From the NCBI GenBank assembly GCA_015075725.1, contig JABTTV010000001.1, positions 1,426,001 to 1,490,000 of the forward strand: 64,000 nt of DNA. Direction: 5' to 3'. Made by a program: the position numbers and the translations under genes. This DNA comes from Anaerolineales bacterium (GTDB taxonomy: Bacteria; Chloroflexota; Anaerolineae; Anaerolineales; Villigracilaceae). Shown piece after piece: positions 10,070-17,371 of the stretch (the stretch's first letter is position 1; each line of letters begins with the position of its first letter). The notes beneath the pieces were generated by a model. The model saw nothing but the letters and a program-made list of their open reading frames with translations, made no database searches and was not told the origin of the DNA.

Positions 10070-12427
10070 TCATACGACGGGAGATTGCTTCGCCGCTTCG
10101 CGGCTCGCAATCGCATTCGCTGCCACAGCCTGACCCAGCGCCAAGCCGCCGTCATTGCAGGGGACCTGCTTGTGGAAATAAACAGTAAAGCCTTCGCGCT
10201 CAAGTCCGTCACGGACAAGATACAAGAGAATTTGGTTCTGCCAGACGCCGCCTGAGAGAACGACCTCACTGAGACTCGTTTGAACGCGGGCACGTTTGCA
10301 AACATCAATTGTTATATCGGCAATCGTTTTATGGAATCTTGCGCCGATCATCCCGGCAGGTTTGCCTGTGCGGACGTCATGAACAATGGATTGAAGAAGT
10401 TCTTCGAGCAGAATGGATTTATCCGCCGAATATGGATACGGTTTGGCTTTCAGGAACGGCTTGGATAATACTTCCATTTCGATTGCGGCTTGCGCTTCAT
10501 AGGTAACGTCATTCCGGATTCCGATCAGGCTTGCAACGGCGTCGAAGAGGCGGCCCATCGAGGAGGTGAGCGGCGCGTTCAGTTTTCTGTCCGCCTGCTG
10601 TCTGACGATGTTGACAGCCAGCATGTCCAGATTTTTCAGGAATGGCAGATCATCGATGTCGATTCCCAGGGCGTGGGCGTATCCCACCGCGATTCGCCAG
10701 GGATGGCGGATGGCAGAGTCGCCGCCGGGGAGAGGCAAAGGCTCGAGGTGTGCGAACCGCTCAAAGTCTGCGCAGGAGGCGAGAAGGATCTCCCCTCCCC
10801 AAATGGTTCCATCGGTTCCGTATCCGGTTCCGTCGAATGCCAGTCCGATCACCGGCCTGTTTTCCAATCCGTTATCCGCCATGCAGGAGGCGATATGCGC
10901 GTGATGATGCTGGACGGCAATGCGGGGAATATCTTGGATGCCCTGTGCATATTTTGTCGTGAAATAACCGGGATGCATGTCGCAGGCGATAAGTTCGGGC
11001 TTCACGCGGAACAAACGGCTGAGATGGCCGACTCCCTGCTCGAAGGACTGGAAGGTTTCGACGTTTTCCATGTCGCCGATGTGGTGGCTGAGGAAGGCGC
11101 TTCGGTCGCGCGCAAGACAAAACGTGTTCTTGAGTTCGCCGCCGACGGCGAGAGTTGGAATCGCATCGAAGGGAAGACGAACGGGATACGGAGCATAGCC
11201 GCGGGAGCGACGAAGGAAGATGAAAGAGGAAAGAGCCGGGCTTTCTTTCTTCTTTCTTCCATCCACTCTTACTACTGAATCGTCGCATCTCACGTGAATA
11301 TCCCTGTTGTGTAGAAGGAAAGCTTCCGCCAGCGGGGCGAGGCGTTCGAGCGCATCCTCGTTACCGGTGGCGATGGGTTCCTCGCTGAAGTTGCCGCTGG
11401 TCATCACGAGGATCGGCGGGACGGGTTCTCGATTGAGAACGGGGTCGCTTCGATTGAGGAGCAAATGATGGAGCGGGGTGTAGGGCAGCATGAAACCGAG
11501 CGTGTCCATGCCGGGGGCAAGTTCGTCGGGCAGGGCGGAGTTTTCCCTTTTATTCAAGAGGACGATGGGCTTTTCCCTGCCGGTGAGCAATTCGCGTTCC
11601 GCTTCGTTCACTTCGCAATGGCGCCGGATCATTTCAAGGTCCGCCGCCATCAACGCGAACGGTTTGCCCTGCCTGCCTTTTCTCCGCCGTAATTCATCGA
11701 CCGCCATCCTGTTTTCCGCGTCACAGGCAAGATGAAAACCGCCGATCCCTTTGACGGCGATGATCTTTCCTTCCCGTAGATATTTTCTTGTTTTCAGGAT
11801 TGCGGCGAGGCGCAGATCGATCGTGGATAGGTCTTGAAATTGAGACGGCGGCTCTTCGAGATGGACGCAGGGTCCGCACTGTGGACAAGCCACCGGCTGG
11901 GCGTGGAAGCGGCGGTTCGAGGGATCGGTATATTCGGCGCGGCATTCAGCGCACATTTCGAATTCCGCCATGGTGGTGGCGGGGCGGTCATAGGGCAGGT
12001 CGGTGATGATCGTAAAACGCGGACCGCATTTCGTGCAGTTGATGAACGGATAGAGGTACCGCCTGTCTCTCGGGTCGAAGAGTTCGCGTTCGCAGTCCGG
12101 GCAGATGGCAATATCCGCTGAAACCGGCTGGAATGCGCCTTCGATCCGGGTTGAAGGTTGAATGTTGAAGCTTTTAAAGTTTGCATTGGGGAGGTCCGAT
12201 CGAATTGAGATCGAATCGATCTTTGCCAGCGGGGGGGCTTCCGTCTTCAGGCTGCGAACGAAACGTTCAACCTGCGACTCGTTCCCTTGAACCACGATCT
12301 CCACGCCGCCGGATGTGTTCCGCACCCAGCCGTGCAAGTCGAGCCGTTTCGCGAGCCCGTAAATGAACGGGCGGAAACCGACCCCCTGCACGATACCGGT
12401 GACGGAGATATGGCGGTTCATTATCAT
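10070..12427 (-). CDS. hypF: Carbamoyltransferase HypF
   Basis: This 785-residue enzyme makes the carbamoyl group passed to the HypE C-terminal Cys. In order it has an acylphosphatase domain (residues 1-90, VQGVGFRPF), two zinc-finger pairs (CPDC, CTKC, CAEC, CPQC at about 105-190), a YrdC-like ATP-binding domain and the C-terminal transferase domain with HHHAHIAS. The start overlaps the hypB stop by 4 nt. Two tracts are unusual. About 12 extra residues (near 389-404, rich in Lys then Ser/Phe) are coded by a purine/pyrimidine palindrome. The last residues (IASREAAKQSPVV) are coded by an intergenic-type palindrome. Confidence 0.96.
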   Translation of the reverse strand: MIMNRHISVTGIVQGVGFRPFIYGLAKRLDLHGWVRNTSGGVEIVVQGNESQVERFVRSLKTEAPPLAKIDSISIRSDLPNANFKSFNIQPSTRIEGAFQPVSADIAICPDCERELFDPRDRRYLYPFINCTKCGPRFTIITDLPYDRPATTMAEFEMCAECRAEYTDPSNRRFHAQPVACPQCGPCVHLEEPPSQFQDLSTIDLRLAAILKTRKYLREGKIIAVKGIGGFHLACDAENRMAVDELRRRKGRQGKPFALMAADLEMIRRHCEVNEAERELLTGREKPIVLLNKRENSALPDELAPGMDTLGFMLPYTPLHHLLLNRSDPVLNREPVPPILVMTSGNFSEEPIATGNEDALERLAPLAEAFLLHNRDIHVRCDDSVVRVDGRKKKESPALSSFIFLRRSRGYAPYPVRLPFDAIPTLAVGGELKNTFCLARDRSAFLSHHIGDMENVETFQSFEQGVGHLSRLFRVKPELIACDMHPGYFTTKYAQGIQDIPRIAVQHHHAHIASCMADNGLENRPVIGLAFDGTGYGTDGTIWGGEILLASCADFERFAHLEPLPLPGGDSAIRHPWRIAVGYAHALGIDIDDLPFLKNLDMLAVNIVRQQADRKLNAPLTSSMGRLFDAVASLIGIRNDVTYEAQAAIEMEVLSKPFLKAKPYPYSADKSILLEELLQSIVHDVRTGKPAGMIGARFHKTIADITIDVCKRARVQTSLSEVVLSGGVWQNQILLYLVRDGLEREGFTVYFHKQVPCNDGGLALGQAVAANAIASREAAKQSPVV
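10083..10112. repeat. Palindromic repeat coding for the HypF C-terminus
   Basis: The arms are GATTGC..GCCGC and GCGGC..GCAATC around a TTC loop. The same type of element, in less perfect form, lies between lipA and the NfeD gene (34996-35072). The copy here is within the hypF frame just before the stop. Confidence 0.65.
11215..11260. repeat. Purine/pyrimidine palindromic element inside hypF
   Basis: The left arm (11215-11233) is purine-rich and the right arm (11241-11260) is its imperfect complement, with a 7-nt GC-rich loop. Read on the coding strand it contains GGAAGAAAGAAGAAA and TTTCCTCTTTCAT. Both strings occur again, in the same order and orientation relative to the gene, in the helicase gene (43634-43698). 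Confidence 0.75.
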
Positions 12428-13089
12428 CCCTGGTTTCCTGCACGGACCTTTTCAGTAAGCCAGTCCGCCCAGGCATCCATCCCCTCCCCCGATTTACAGG
12501 AGACCGGGAAGATCGTCACATCCGGGTTGAGCGCCTCCACGCCTTTTATGAAATAACTCATGTTGAACGTTACGTACGGCATGAGGTCGGTCTTGTTGAT
12601 GATCAAGACCTGTACGCCCCGGTACATGCCGGGATATTTATAGGGCTTGTCATCCCCCTCCGGGATGGAGGCGATCAAGACGTTCAAGTGCGTGCCGATT
12701 TGAAAGTTCGCCGGACAGACGAGATTCCCCACATTCTCGACCAGCACCAGGTCTAGGTCGGAAAGGGGAAGCGCAGGCAGGGCATCCGCCAGCATGACCG
12801 CATCGAGATGACACCCGCCTCCCGTGTTTATCTGCACCGCAGGAAGACCCGCTGCCATTGCCTTCTCGGCATCGATGGAGGTGGCAAGATCGCCTTCGAT
12901 CACGCCCAGTTTCAGGCGTCCCTTCAAGGCTTCGAGGGTTTTGAGAATGAAACTGGTCTTGCCTGCGCCGGGCGAGGCCATGATATTGATCGAGTACACA
13001 CCTTTCTCATCGAGCAGCACGCGGTTACGGTCCGCGATGCGATCATTGGCGGATAATATATTTTCAACAATAGGAATGCGCGTGGTCAT
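12424..13089 (-). CDS. hypB: Ni-inserting GTPase HypB
   Basis: This 221-residue SIMIBI GTPase supplies nickel to the hydrogenase large subunit with HypA. The P-loop is SPGAGKTS (about residues 40-47), and the metal/switch region is GGGCHLD, followed by VENVGNLVCP. NKTDL is the base-recognition motif. There is no N-terminal CxxCGC motif or His-rich tail, so it lacks the high-affinity nickel store of some HypB proteins. It overlaps hypF by 4 nt. Confidence 0.96.
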   Translation of the reverse strand: MTTRIPIVENILSANDRIADRNRVLLDEKGVYSINIMASPGAGKTSFILKTLEALKGRLKLGVIEGDLATSIDAEKAMAAGLPAVQINTGGGCHLDAVMLADALPALPLSDLDLVLVENVGNLVCPANFQIGTHLNVLIASIPEGDDKPYKYPGMYRGVQVLIINKTDLMPYVTFNMSYFIKGVEALNPDVTIFPVSCKSGEGMDAWADWLTEKVRAGNQG

Positions 13090-13104
13090 TCGGTCTCCGA
13101 TAAA

Positions 13105-13437
13105 TCACTCAACATCGATGCTATCGACCTGAAATTCTTCACCTTTACTGATCTTCACAAGCGGACTCGAACAGGACGGACAATCGAAGGTCTCATCTGT
13201 CGGGTGAAAAACGTGCCCGCATCTCCGACAAGTCATCTCACCGGCAATACGCTCGAAATGGAGCAATGAACCTTGCGCAGGCGTCCCCTTCGTAATCATG
13301 TCCCAATAGAATTGAACCGAATCATCCACGATGGATGAGAATTGCCCGATCACCAGGTTAACCTGTTTGATCTTTCTTGCACCGGCATTCGCAAGGGCAA
13401 TATCAAGGACGCTCTGTGTCACTGAAAGTTCATGCAT
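13105..13437 (-). CDS. hypA: Hydrogenase nickel metallochaperone HypA
   Basis: I place the start at the ATG at 13437 because HypA must begin MHELS (His2 binds nickel) and because AAGGGTGG precedes it; an upstream in-frame ATG would add 13 atypical residues. The 110-residue protein has the zinc site CRRCGHVF and CPSCSS near residues 70-90. It delivers nickel together with HypB, the next gene in the operon. Confidence 0.96.
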   Translation of the reverse strand: MHELSVTQSVLDIALANAGARKIKQVNLVIGQFSSIVDDSVQFYWDMITKGTPAQGSLLHFERIAGEMTCRRCGHVFHPTDETFDCPSCSSPLVKISKGEEFQVDSIDVE

Positions 13438-13486
13438 ATCCACCCTTAACTTAATCCCAATACGGGTTACATCCAAGATGAGAAAG

Positions 13487-13990
13487 TCACCCGTGCGGAT
13501 GACTTTCCTCTCGTGAATTCGTTACATTTTCTTTCAACAAATTCAATGCGATATGCGCGGCTTGCGGCACGCATTCCGCGACCGGCGGCGATAGGTTCTC
13601 GCCGAATTCGCTGATGCGTTGGATGGCGATCCCGATCACGGTCACGTCGACGGGCAATTGCGCGCCCATGCGTTTGCCGAGTTCGATCGCGTTCTGCAAG
13701 GATGTGTCGTGCGCGCTGGAAATATGGAAGGCGGAATAGTTCGGCAGGTTGTCGAGCTTTTGGATCAGGATCGAGCCCAGATCTTCCTTGTCGGCGATGA
13801 AAGCGTCGATGATAATGGCGCGGTCGTATCCGATCAGATGCTCCATCAAACCGATGCCGCCCACCGAAAGGCATTCAAGCCCCACAGATAAATCCGTTGG
13901 CATCTGCCGGGTTAATTCTTCGACGACCTTCCAGCCGACCCCGTCATCGCCCAGGATCGGATTTCCGAGCCCGACAATGATCGTTTTCAT
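13487..13990 (-). CDS. Hydrogenase maturation endopeptidase (HycI/HoxW family)
   Basis: This 167-residue protease begins MKTIIVGLGNPILGDDGVG, the family signature whose Asp binds nickel in the precursor. A second acidic residue in IIIDAFIADKED and a later His region complete the usual site. GGAGG precedes the ATG. It should cut the C-terminal peptide from MvhA, the gene directly upstream, after nickel insertion. Length is normal. Confidence 0.93.
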   Translation of the reverse strand: MKTIIVGLGNPILGDDGVGWKVVEELTRQMPTDLSVGLECLSVGGIGLMEHLIGYDRAIIIDAFIADKEDLGSILIQKLDNLPNYSAFHISSAHDTSLQNAIELGKRMGAQLPVDVTVIGIAIQRISEFGENLSPPVAECVPQAAHIALNLLKENVTNSREESHPHG

Positions 13991-14032
13991 GATGAAGCCT
14001 CCGGTTCTTTAGCGACCTGAACCTGCCTCTCC

Positions 14033-15499
14033 TCAACAAAACTGTTTCAACACCTCGAGCGGATTCCCGTCCGCGTCCCGGATCGTGATCTCCAAAGGCA
14101 TCTGACCGGGCAGTGAATGAGTGGCGCACCCGAAACACGGGTCGTAGGCGCGGAACGCCATCTCGACCATGTTGAGCAAGCCTTCATTCACGTTGCCGTC
14201 TTTGATGAGACTCTCCGCCGCTTTCTTCGTGGACATTTGGATTGGCGCGTAGTTGTTGGTCGTGCCGACGATGAGATTCGCTTTGGTCACGCGCCCCAGT
14301 TCATCGGTCCAGTAATGATGCGTGAGCGTCCCGCGCGGCGCCTCGACGATGCCGATCCCTTCCGTTGGTTTCTGGGTCGGTTTGGTGTGAACGTTCGGCG
14401 AAGTGATCTCGGGATCCGTGACCAGCTCCACCCAGCGTTCCGCGGCATAGAGCAATTCGATCAGGCGCGCCCAGTGGATTGCAAGCCGTTGATGCACGGG
14501 CTTTCCGCCCAGGGTCGCATAGAATTTATCGTACTGTTCCTGCGCAAGAGGCGTTGCCATTCCATCCGCGGCATTGAGGCGCGAGAGCGGGGTCGCCATA
14601 TAGATGCCGGAGTCGATCCCGTCCACGAAGCCCTTCCAGCCGACGTTCTTGAGATACGGGAATTTGAGATAGGTCCATGGCTCGACGTGTTCGGCAACGT
14701 GTTGAGCGTAATCCTTCGGCTCGTATTTGACGAATTCTTTTCCGTTCGGGTCCGCCACGCGCACTTTGCCGTCGTAGAAGTTGACCTTGTTATTCCCGTC
14801 CACGAGTCCCATGTAGTAGGTGCGATGGGTATAGACGTCGCCGAGGATCAGATCCACGTAACTCTTGTTGGAAAGCACGATGTCATTGAAGAGCTTCAGG
14901 CTGAACTGCGCGAACTCGATTGCCCAGCGTCCCATCTCTTCGATCTCTTTGCGCTGCTCTTCGGTGATGCCTTTTGTGATTCCGCCGGGGATGGACGTGC
15001 ATGGATGGACTTTCCTTCCGCCGATCATCTCGACGACATTGTGCCCGTATTTCCGCATCTGAATGACCTTGCCGCCGATCTCCAAACCCACTTTGTGAAT
15101 CACACCGAGGATGTTTCGTTCGGCGACGGGCGCATCGGGTCCCATTACGAAATCGGGTCCGCCGAGCGCGTAGAAGTGAGTCGTGTGGTCGGTGCAGTAG
15201 AACGCAGAGTAAAGCAATTCCCTCAGCATCTTTCCCGTGCGCGGCGGATCGACGTGATAGACCGCATCGGCCGCTTTTGCCGCCGCCATGTGATGCGCCT
15301 CGGGGCACACGCCGCAGATGCGGTTCGTCAGAAGCGGCATTTCCTCGATCGGACGCCCGACCACGAATCGTTCGAAGCCGCGCAGTTCCGGAATCTGAAA
15401 ATACGAGTTGGCGACATTGCCTTGATCGTCGAGGAAGATCTCGATCTTGCCGTGACCTTCAAGACGGGTGACGGGATCGATGGATATTCGTTGGGTCAT
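14033..15499 (-). CDS. mvhA: [NiFe] hydrogenase large subunit, group 3c MvhA type
   Basis: This 488-residue protein carries the NiFe active site. The L1 motif RICGVCPEAHH has Cys62 and Cys65; the L2 motif DPCFGCATH has Cys455 and Cys458. The expected cleavage after His461 would release a 27-residue tail ending in QFC. Conserved VTRLEGHGKIEI opens the protein. There is no twin-arginine signal in the operon, so the enzyme is cytoplasmic. AGGAG precedes the ATG. Together with mvhG, mvhD and hdrABC it would feed electrons from H2 to the HdrA flavin. Confidence 0.96.
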   Translation of the reverse strand: MTQRISIDPVTRLEGHGKIEIFLDDQGNVANSYFQIPELRGFERFVVGRPIEEMPLLTNRICGVCPEAHHMAAAKAADAVYHVDPPRTGKMLRELLYSAFYCTDHTTHFYALGGPDFVMGPDAPVAERNILGVIHKVGLEIGGKVIQMRKYGHNVVEMIGGRKVHPCTSIPGGITKGITEEQRKEIEEMGRWAIEFAQFSLKLFNDIVLSNKSYVDLILGDVYTHRTYYMGLVDGNNKVNFYDGKVRVADPNGKEFVKYEPKDYAQHVAEHVEPWTYLKFPYLKNVGWKGFVDGIDSGIYMATPLSRLNAADGMATPLAQEQYDKFYATLGGKPVHQRLAIHWARLIELLYAAERWVELVTDPEITSPNVHTKPTQKPTEGIGIVEAPRGTLTHHYWTDELGRVTKANLIVGTTNNYAPIQMSTKKAAESLIKDGNVNEGLLNMVEMAFRAYDPCFGCATHSLPGQMPLEITIRDADGNPLEVLKQFC

Positions 15500-15562
15500 G
15501 GGAACTCCTGTCGGTGATGCGTGGAACGCGAGTTTTGTCCTTCACGTTCCACTCATCATTTT

Positions 15563-15814
15563 TCATTTCTCAAGCGGTGATGTGTCGTCGTGCAATTCCT
15601 TGACGAAGTGCGCCCGCGCCTCGACCTCTTCCATTTTCAGCGAGGCGTATTGCGAGGCTTCCTTCATCAATTTCTCGACAAGATCGGCGGGCAGTTTCTT
15701 CAGGTCTTCATGAGTGTAGCCCTTTGTCTTGAGGTATTCCTCGATCAGCGCCCTTTCCAGCAGGGCATTGGGGTCCTCGGCGGGCTCGGCGTTTTCGATC
15801 GGTTTCGCAGTCAT
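15563..15814 (-). CDS. Small acidic hypothetical protein between mvhG and mvhA
   Basis: This 83-residue ORF has a perfect AGGAGG Shine-Dalgarno sequence just before its ATG and lies inside the operon with the same spacing as its neighbours, so it is very likely translated. It is predicted to be all-helical, highly charged and without Cys, TM helix or signal peptide. The N-terminal 15 residues are low-complexity (Ala/Glu/Pro). I do not recognise a family. Its position suggests an accessory or assembly factor of the hydrogenase, but nothing in the sequence proves this. Confidence 0.75.
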   Translation of the reverse strand: MTAKPIENAEPAEDPNALLERALIEEYLKTKGYTHEDLKKLPADLVEKLMKEASQYASLKMEEVEARAHFVKELHDDTSPLEK

Positions 15815-15866
15815 GCCATCCTCCTTTCAAAAAATAGACGGACTGACATACTTACGATAGCACGGA

Positions 15867-16859
15867 TCATTTCGCCTTGAAAGCCTCCCTGTTCGCCATG
15901 AGCAGCGAAGCGGGCAGGCTGAAGCGATACACTTGCCCGGTCGGGTCGGGAATGCCATCAAGGATTCGCTCGATTTCCTCCGGTGTGGTTGCGTCGATCA
16001 CGGACGAGAAAGCGGTGATCAGCCGCGCGCCGTAATCCGTCACGCCCTGAGCCGGTCCGTAGCATCCAATGCACTGCGCCCCCGCTTGCGGGCAGCGCGC
16101 ATTGCATCCACTGCATGTTGCGGGTCCGTTGCACGGGATTCCCTGCTCGAGCAGGCACAAGTCCGGGTCGGCTGGTGCAATGTCTTGAATGCGCTTGAAT
16201 TCCTTGATGAGTTTCACGTTGCGCGCGCGCGGACATTCATCGCACACGGTCGAATTGCCCACCCCGATCGTGGAGCCTTTTGGCGGGAGAGTTGCCCGTC
16301 CATGCAGAACGTCGATGACAAGGTCCAGAACGGCTGCGATCTGATGACTCTCCGGCGGGCAGCCCGGCATGTAGTAATCCACATCCACAACATGATCGAG
16401 CGGTCGTAACGTCTTTTCAAGTTTGGGGATGTGCAATTCGCCCTCGGGTACATCGTACGAGGTGCGCGGATAGATCTCATGCGGGTTATCGGTCGAAATC
16501 GTGTTGAAGGCCGTGTGGACGATCTCTCCAACCGGGCTCAGATTTGCCAGCCCGGGAATGCATCCTTCGCAGGCGCATGAACCGAACGCGACAAGGATCT
16601 TCGATTTCTGCCGGAGCAGTTTCGCAATATGCTCATTCTCGTCGTTGCGGATGCCGCCATTGAAAAGCGTGAGAAGGATCGAACCGTCTTCCATTGCCTC
16701 AACGTCCTTGTATTTCGCGTCCATGGCGACGGGCCAGAAGACCACATCGAAATTGGCATCCACATCCAAAATCTTCTCATGGGTGTTCAGCACCGCGATC
16801 TCACAGCCCCCGCAGGACGCCGCCCAATACATTGCAAATTTTGGTTTGACGTGTGTCAT
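15867..16859 (-). CDS. mvhG: Hydrogenase small subunit MvhG (F420-non-reducing type)
   Basis: This 330-residue protein holds the Fe-S chain that leads electrons away from the NiFe site. The proximal-cluster cysteines are in AASCGGCE (near residues 14-18), GSCACEGC (near 94-100) and YMPGCPPE (near 163). The C-terminal part is Cys-rich (CDECPRAR, GPATCSGCNARCPQAGAQCIGC) and fits the medial and distal [4Fe-4S] clusters of group 3 enzymes. AAGGAGGTG precedes the start, which overlaps the mvhD stop by 4 nt. No signal peptide is present. Confidence 0.95.
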   Translation of the reverse strand: MTHVKPKFAMYWAASCGGCEIAVLNTHEKILDVDANFDVVFWPVAMDAKYKDVEAMEDGSILLTLFNGGIRNDENEHIAKLLRQKSKILVAFGSCACEGCIPGLANLSPVGEIVHTAFNTISTDNPHEIYPRTSYDVPEGELHIPKLEKTLRPLDHVVDVDYYMPGCPPESHQIAAVLDLVIDVLHGRATLPPKGSTIGVGNSTVCDECPRARNVKLIKEFKRIQDIAPADPDLCLLEQGIPCNGPATCSGCNARCPQAGAQCIGCYGPAQGVTDYGARLITAFSSVIDATTPEEIERILDGIPDPTGQVYRFSLPASLLMANREAFKAK

Positions 16860-17359
16860 GCCGGCACCTCCTTTTCAAAGGATGAAGGATGAGTTTTGAT
16901 GGATGAATTTCCGATATCTTCGTCATCCTTCATCCTTCCATCTTCGTCCTTCCCCCAACAAAGCGGTCCCAGTTTCCGGATCTCTTCCACGAATGTTGTC
17001 GTCTCCGCCGCGAATTTTGCTCCTTCGGCCGCGCTCGCCCAAACGAGCTTGACCCGTTCCGGTTCGATGCCCAGACCTGTGAGCACACGTCGGAGCAGAA
17101 GAAAACGGCGCAGCGCCTTGTAGTTCTGTTCGATGTAATGACATTCACCCGGATGACAGCCTGTGATCATCACGCCGTCTGCGCCGCCCGAGAGAGCGCG
17201 CAGGACGAAGGTCGGGTCGAGGCGTCCCGAGCACATCAAGCGGATGAGGCGGACATTCGGCGCATACTTCATGCGCGCCGTCCCCGCCAGATCCGCTGCG
17301 CGATAACTACACCAGTTGCAGGTGAAGCCGATGATGGTCGGTTCGAATTGGTCGGTCAT
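16856..17359 (-). CDS. mvhD: Methyl-viologen-reducing hydrogenase delta subunit MvhD
   Basis: This 167-residue protein is the [2Fe-2S] electron link between MvhG/A and HdrA. The cysteines lie in FTCNWCSYRAAD (residues 13-22), MCSGR (near 43) and GCHPGECHY (near 66-73). The canonical domain ends near residue 135. The remaining 30 or so residues are charged and low-complexity, and are coded by a perfect 15-bp inverted repeat, so they look like a late addition. The start is in good context and lies 12 nt after the hdrA stop. Confidence 0.94.
   Translation of the reverse strand: MTDQFEPTIIGFTCNWCSYRAADLAGTARMKYAPNVRLIRLMCSGRLDPTFVLRALSGGADGVMITGCHPGECHYIEQNYKALRRFLLLRRVLTGLGIEPERVKLVWASAAEGAKFAAETTTFVEEIRKLGPLCWGKDEDGRMKDDEDIGNSSIKTHPSSFEKEVPA
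16878..16937. repeat. Perfect 15-bp inverted repeat coding for the MvhD tail
   Basis: AAGGATGAAGGATGA (16878-16892) and its exact complement (16923-16937) flank a 30-nt spacer. Both arms are translated as part of the mvhD C-terminal extension. The repeated GATGAAG/CTTCATC units look like intergenic microrepeat DNA. Confidence 0.8.
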
Positions 17360-17371
17360 GGAATCAACTCC

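Noticed and set aside
10490..11278. 262-codon plus-strand frame opposite hypF
   Set aside because: It is antisense to hypF, and the strand with all HypF motifs is clear.
14033..15499. Selenocysteine in the hydrogenase large subunit
   Set aside because: The L2 motif has ordinary Cys codons (DPCFGC) and no in-frame TGA.
14117..15517. Long open frame on the plus strand opposite mvhA
   Set aside because: It is the antisense shadow of a strongly supported gene, has no ribosome-binding site and its translation shows no known motif.
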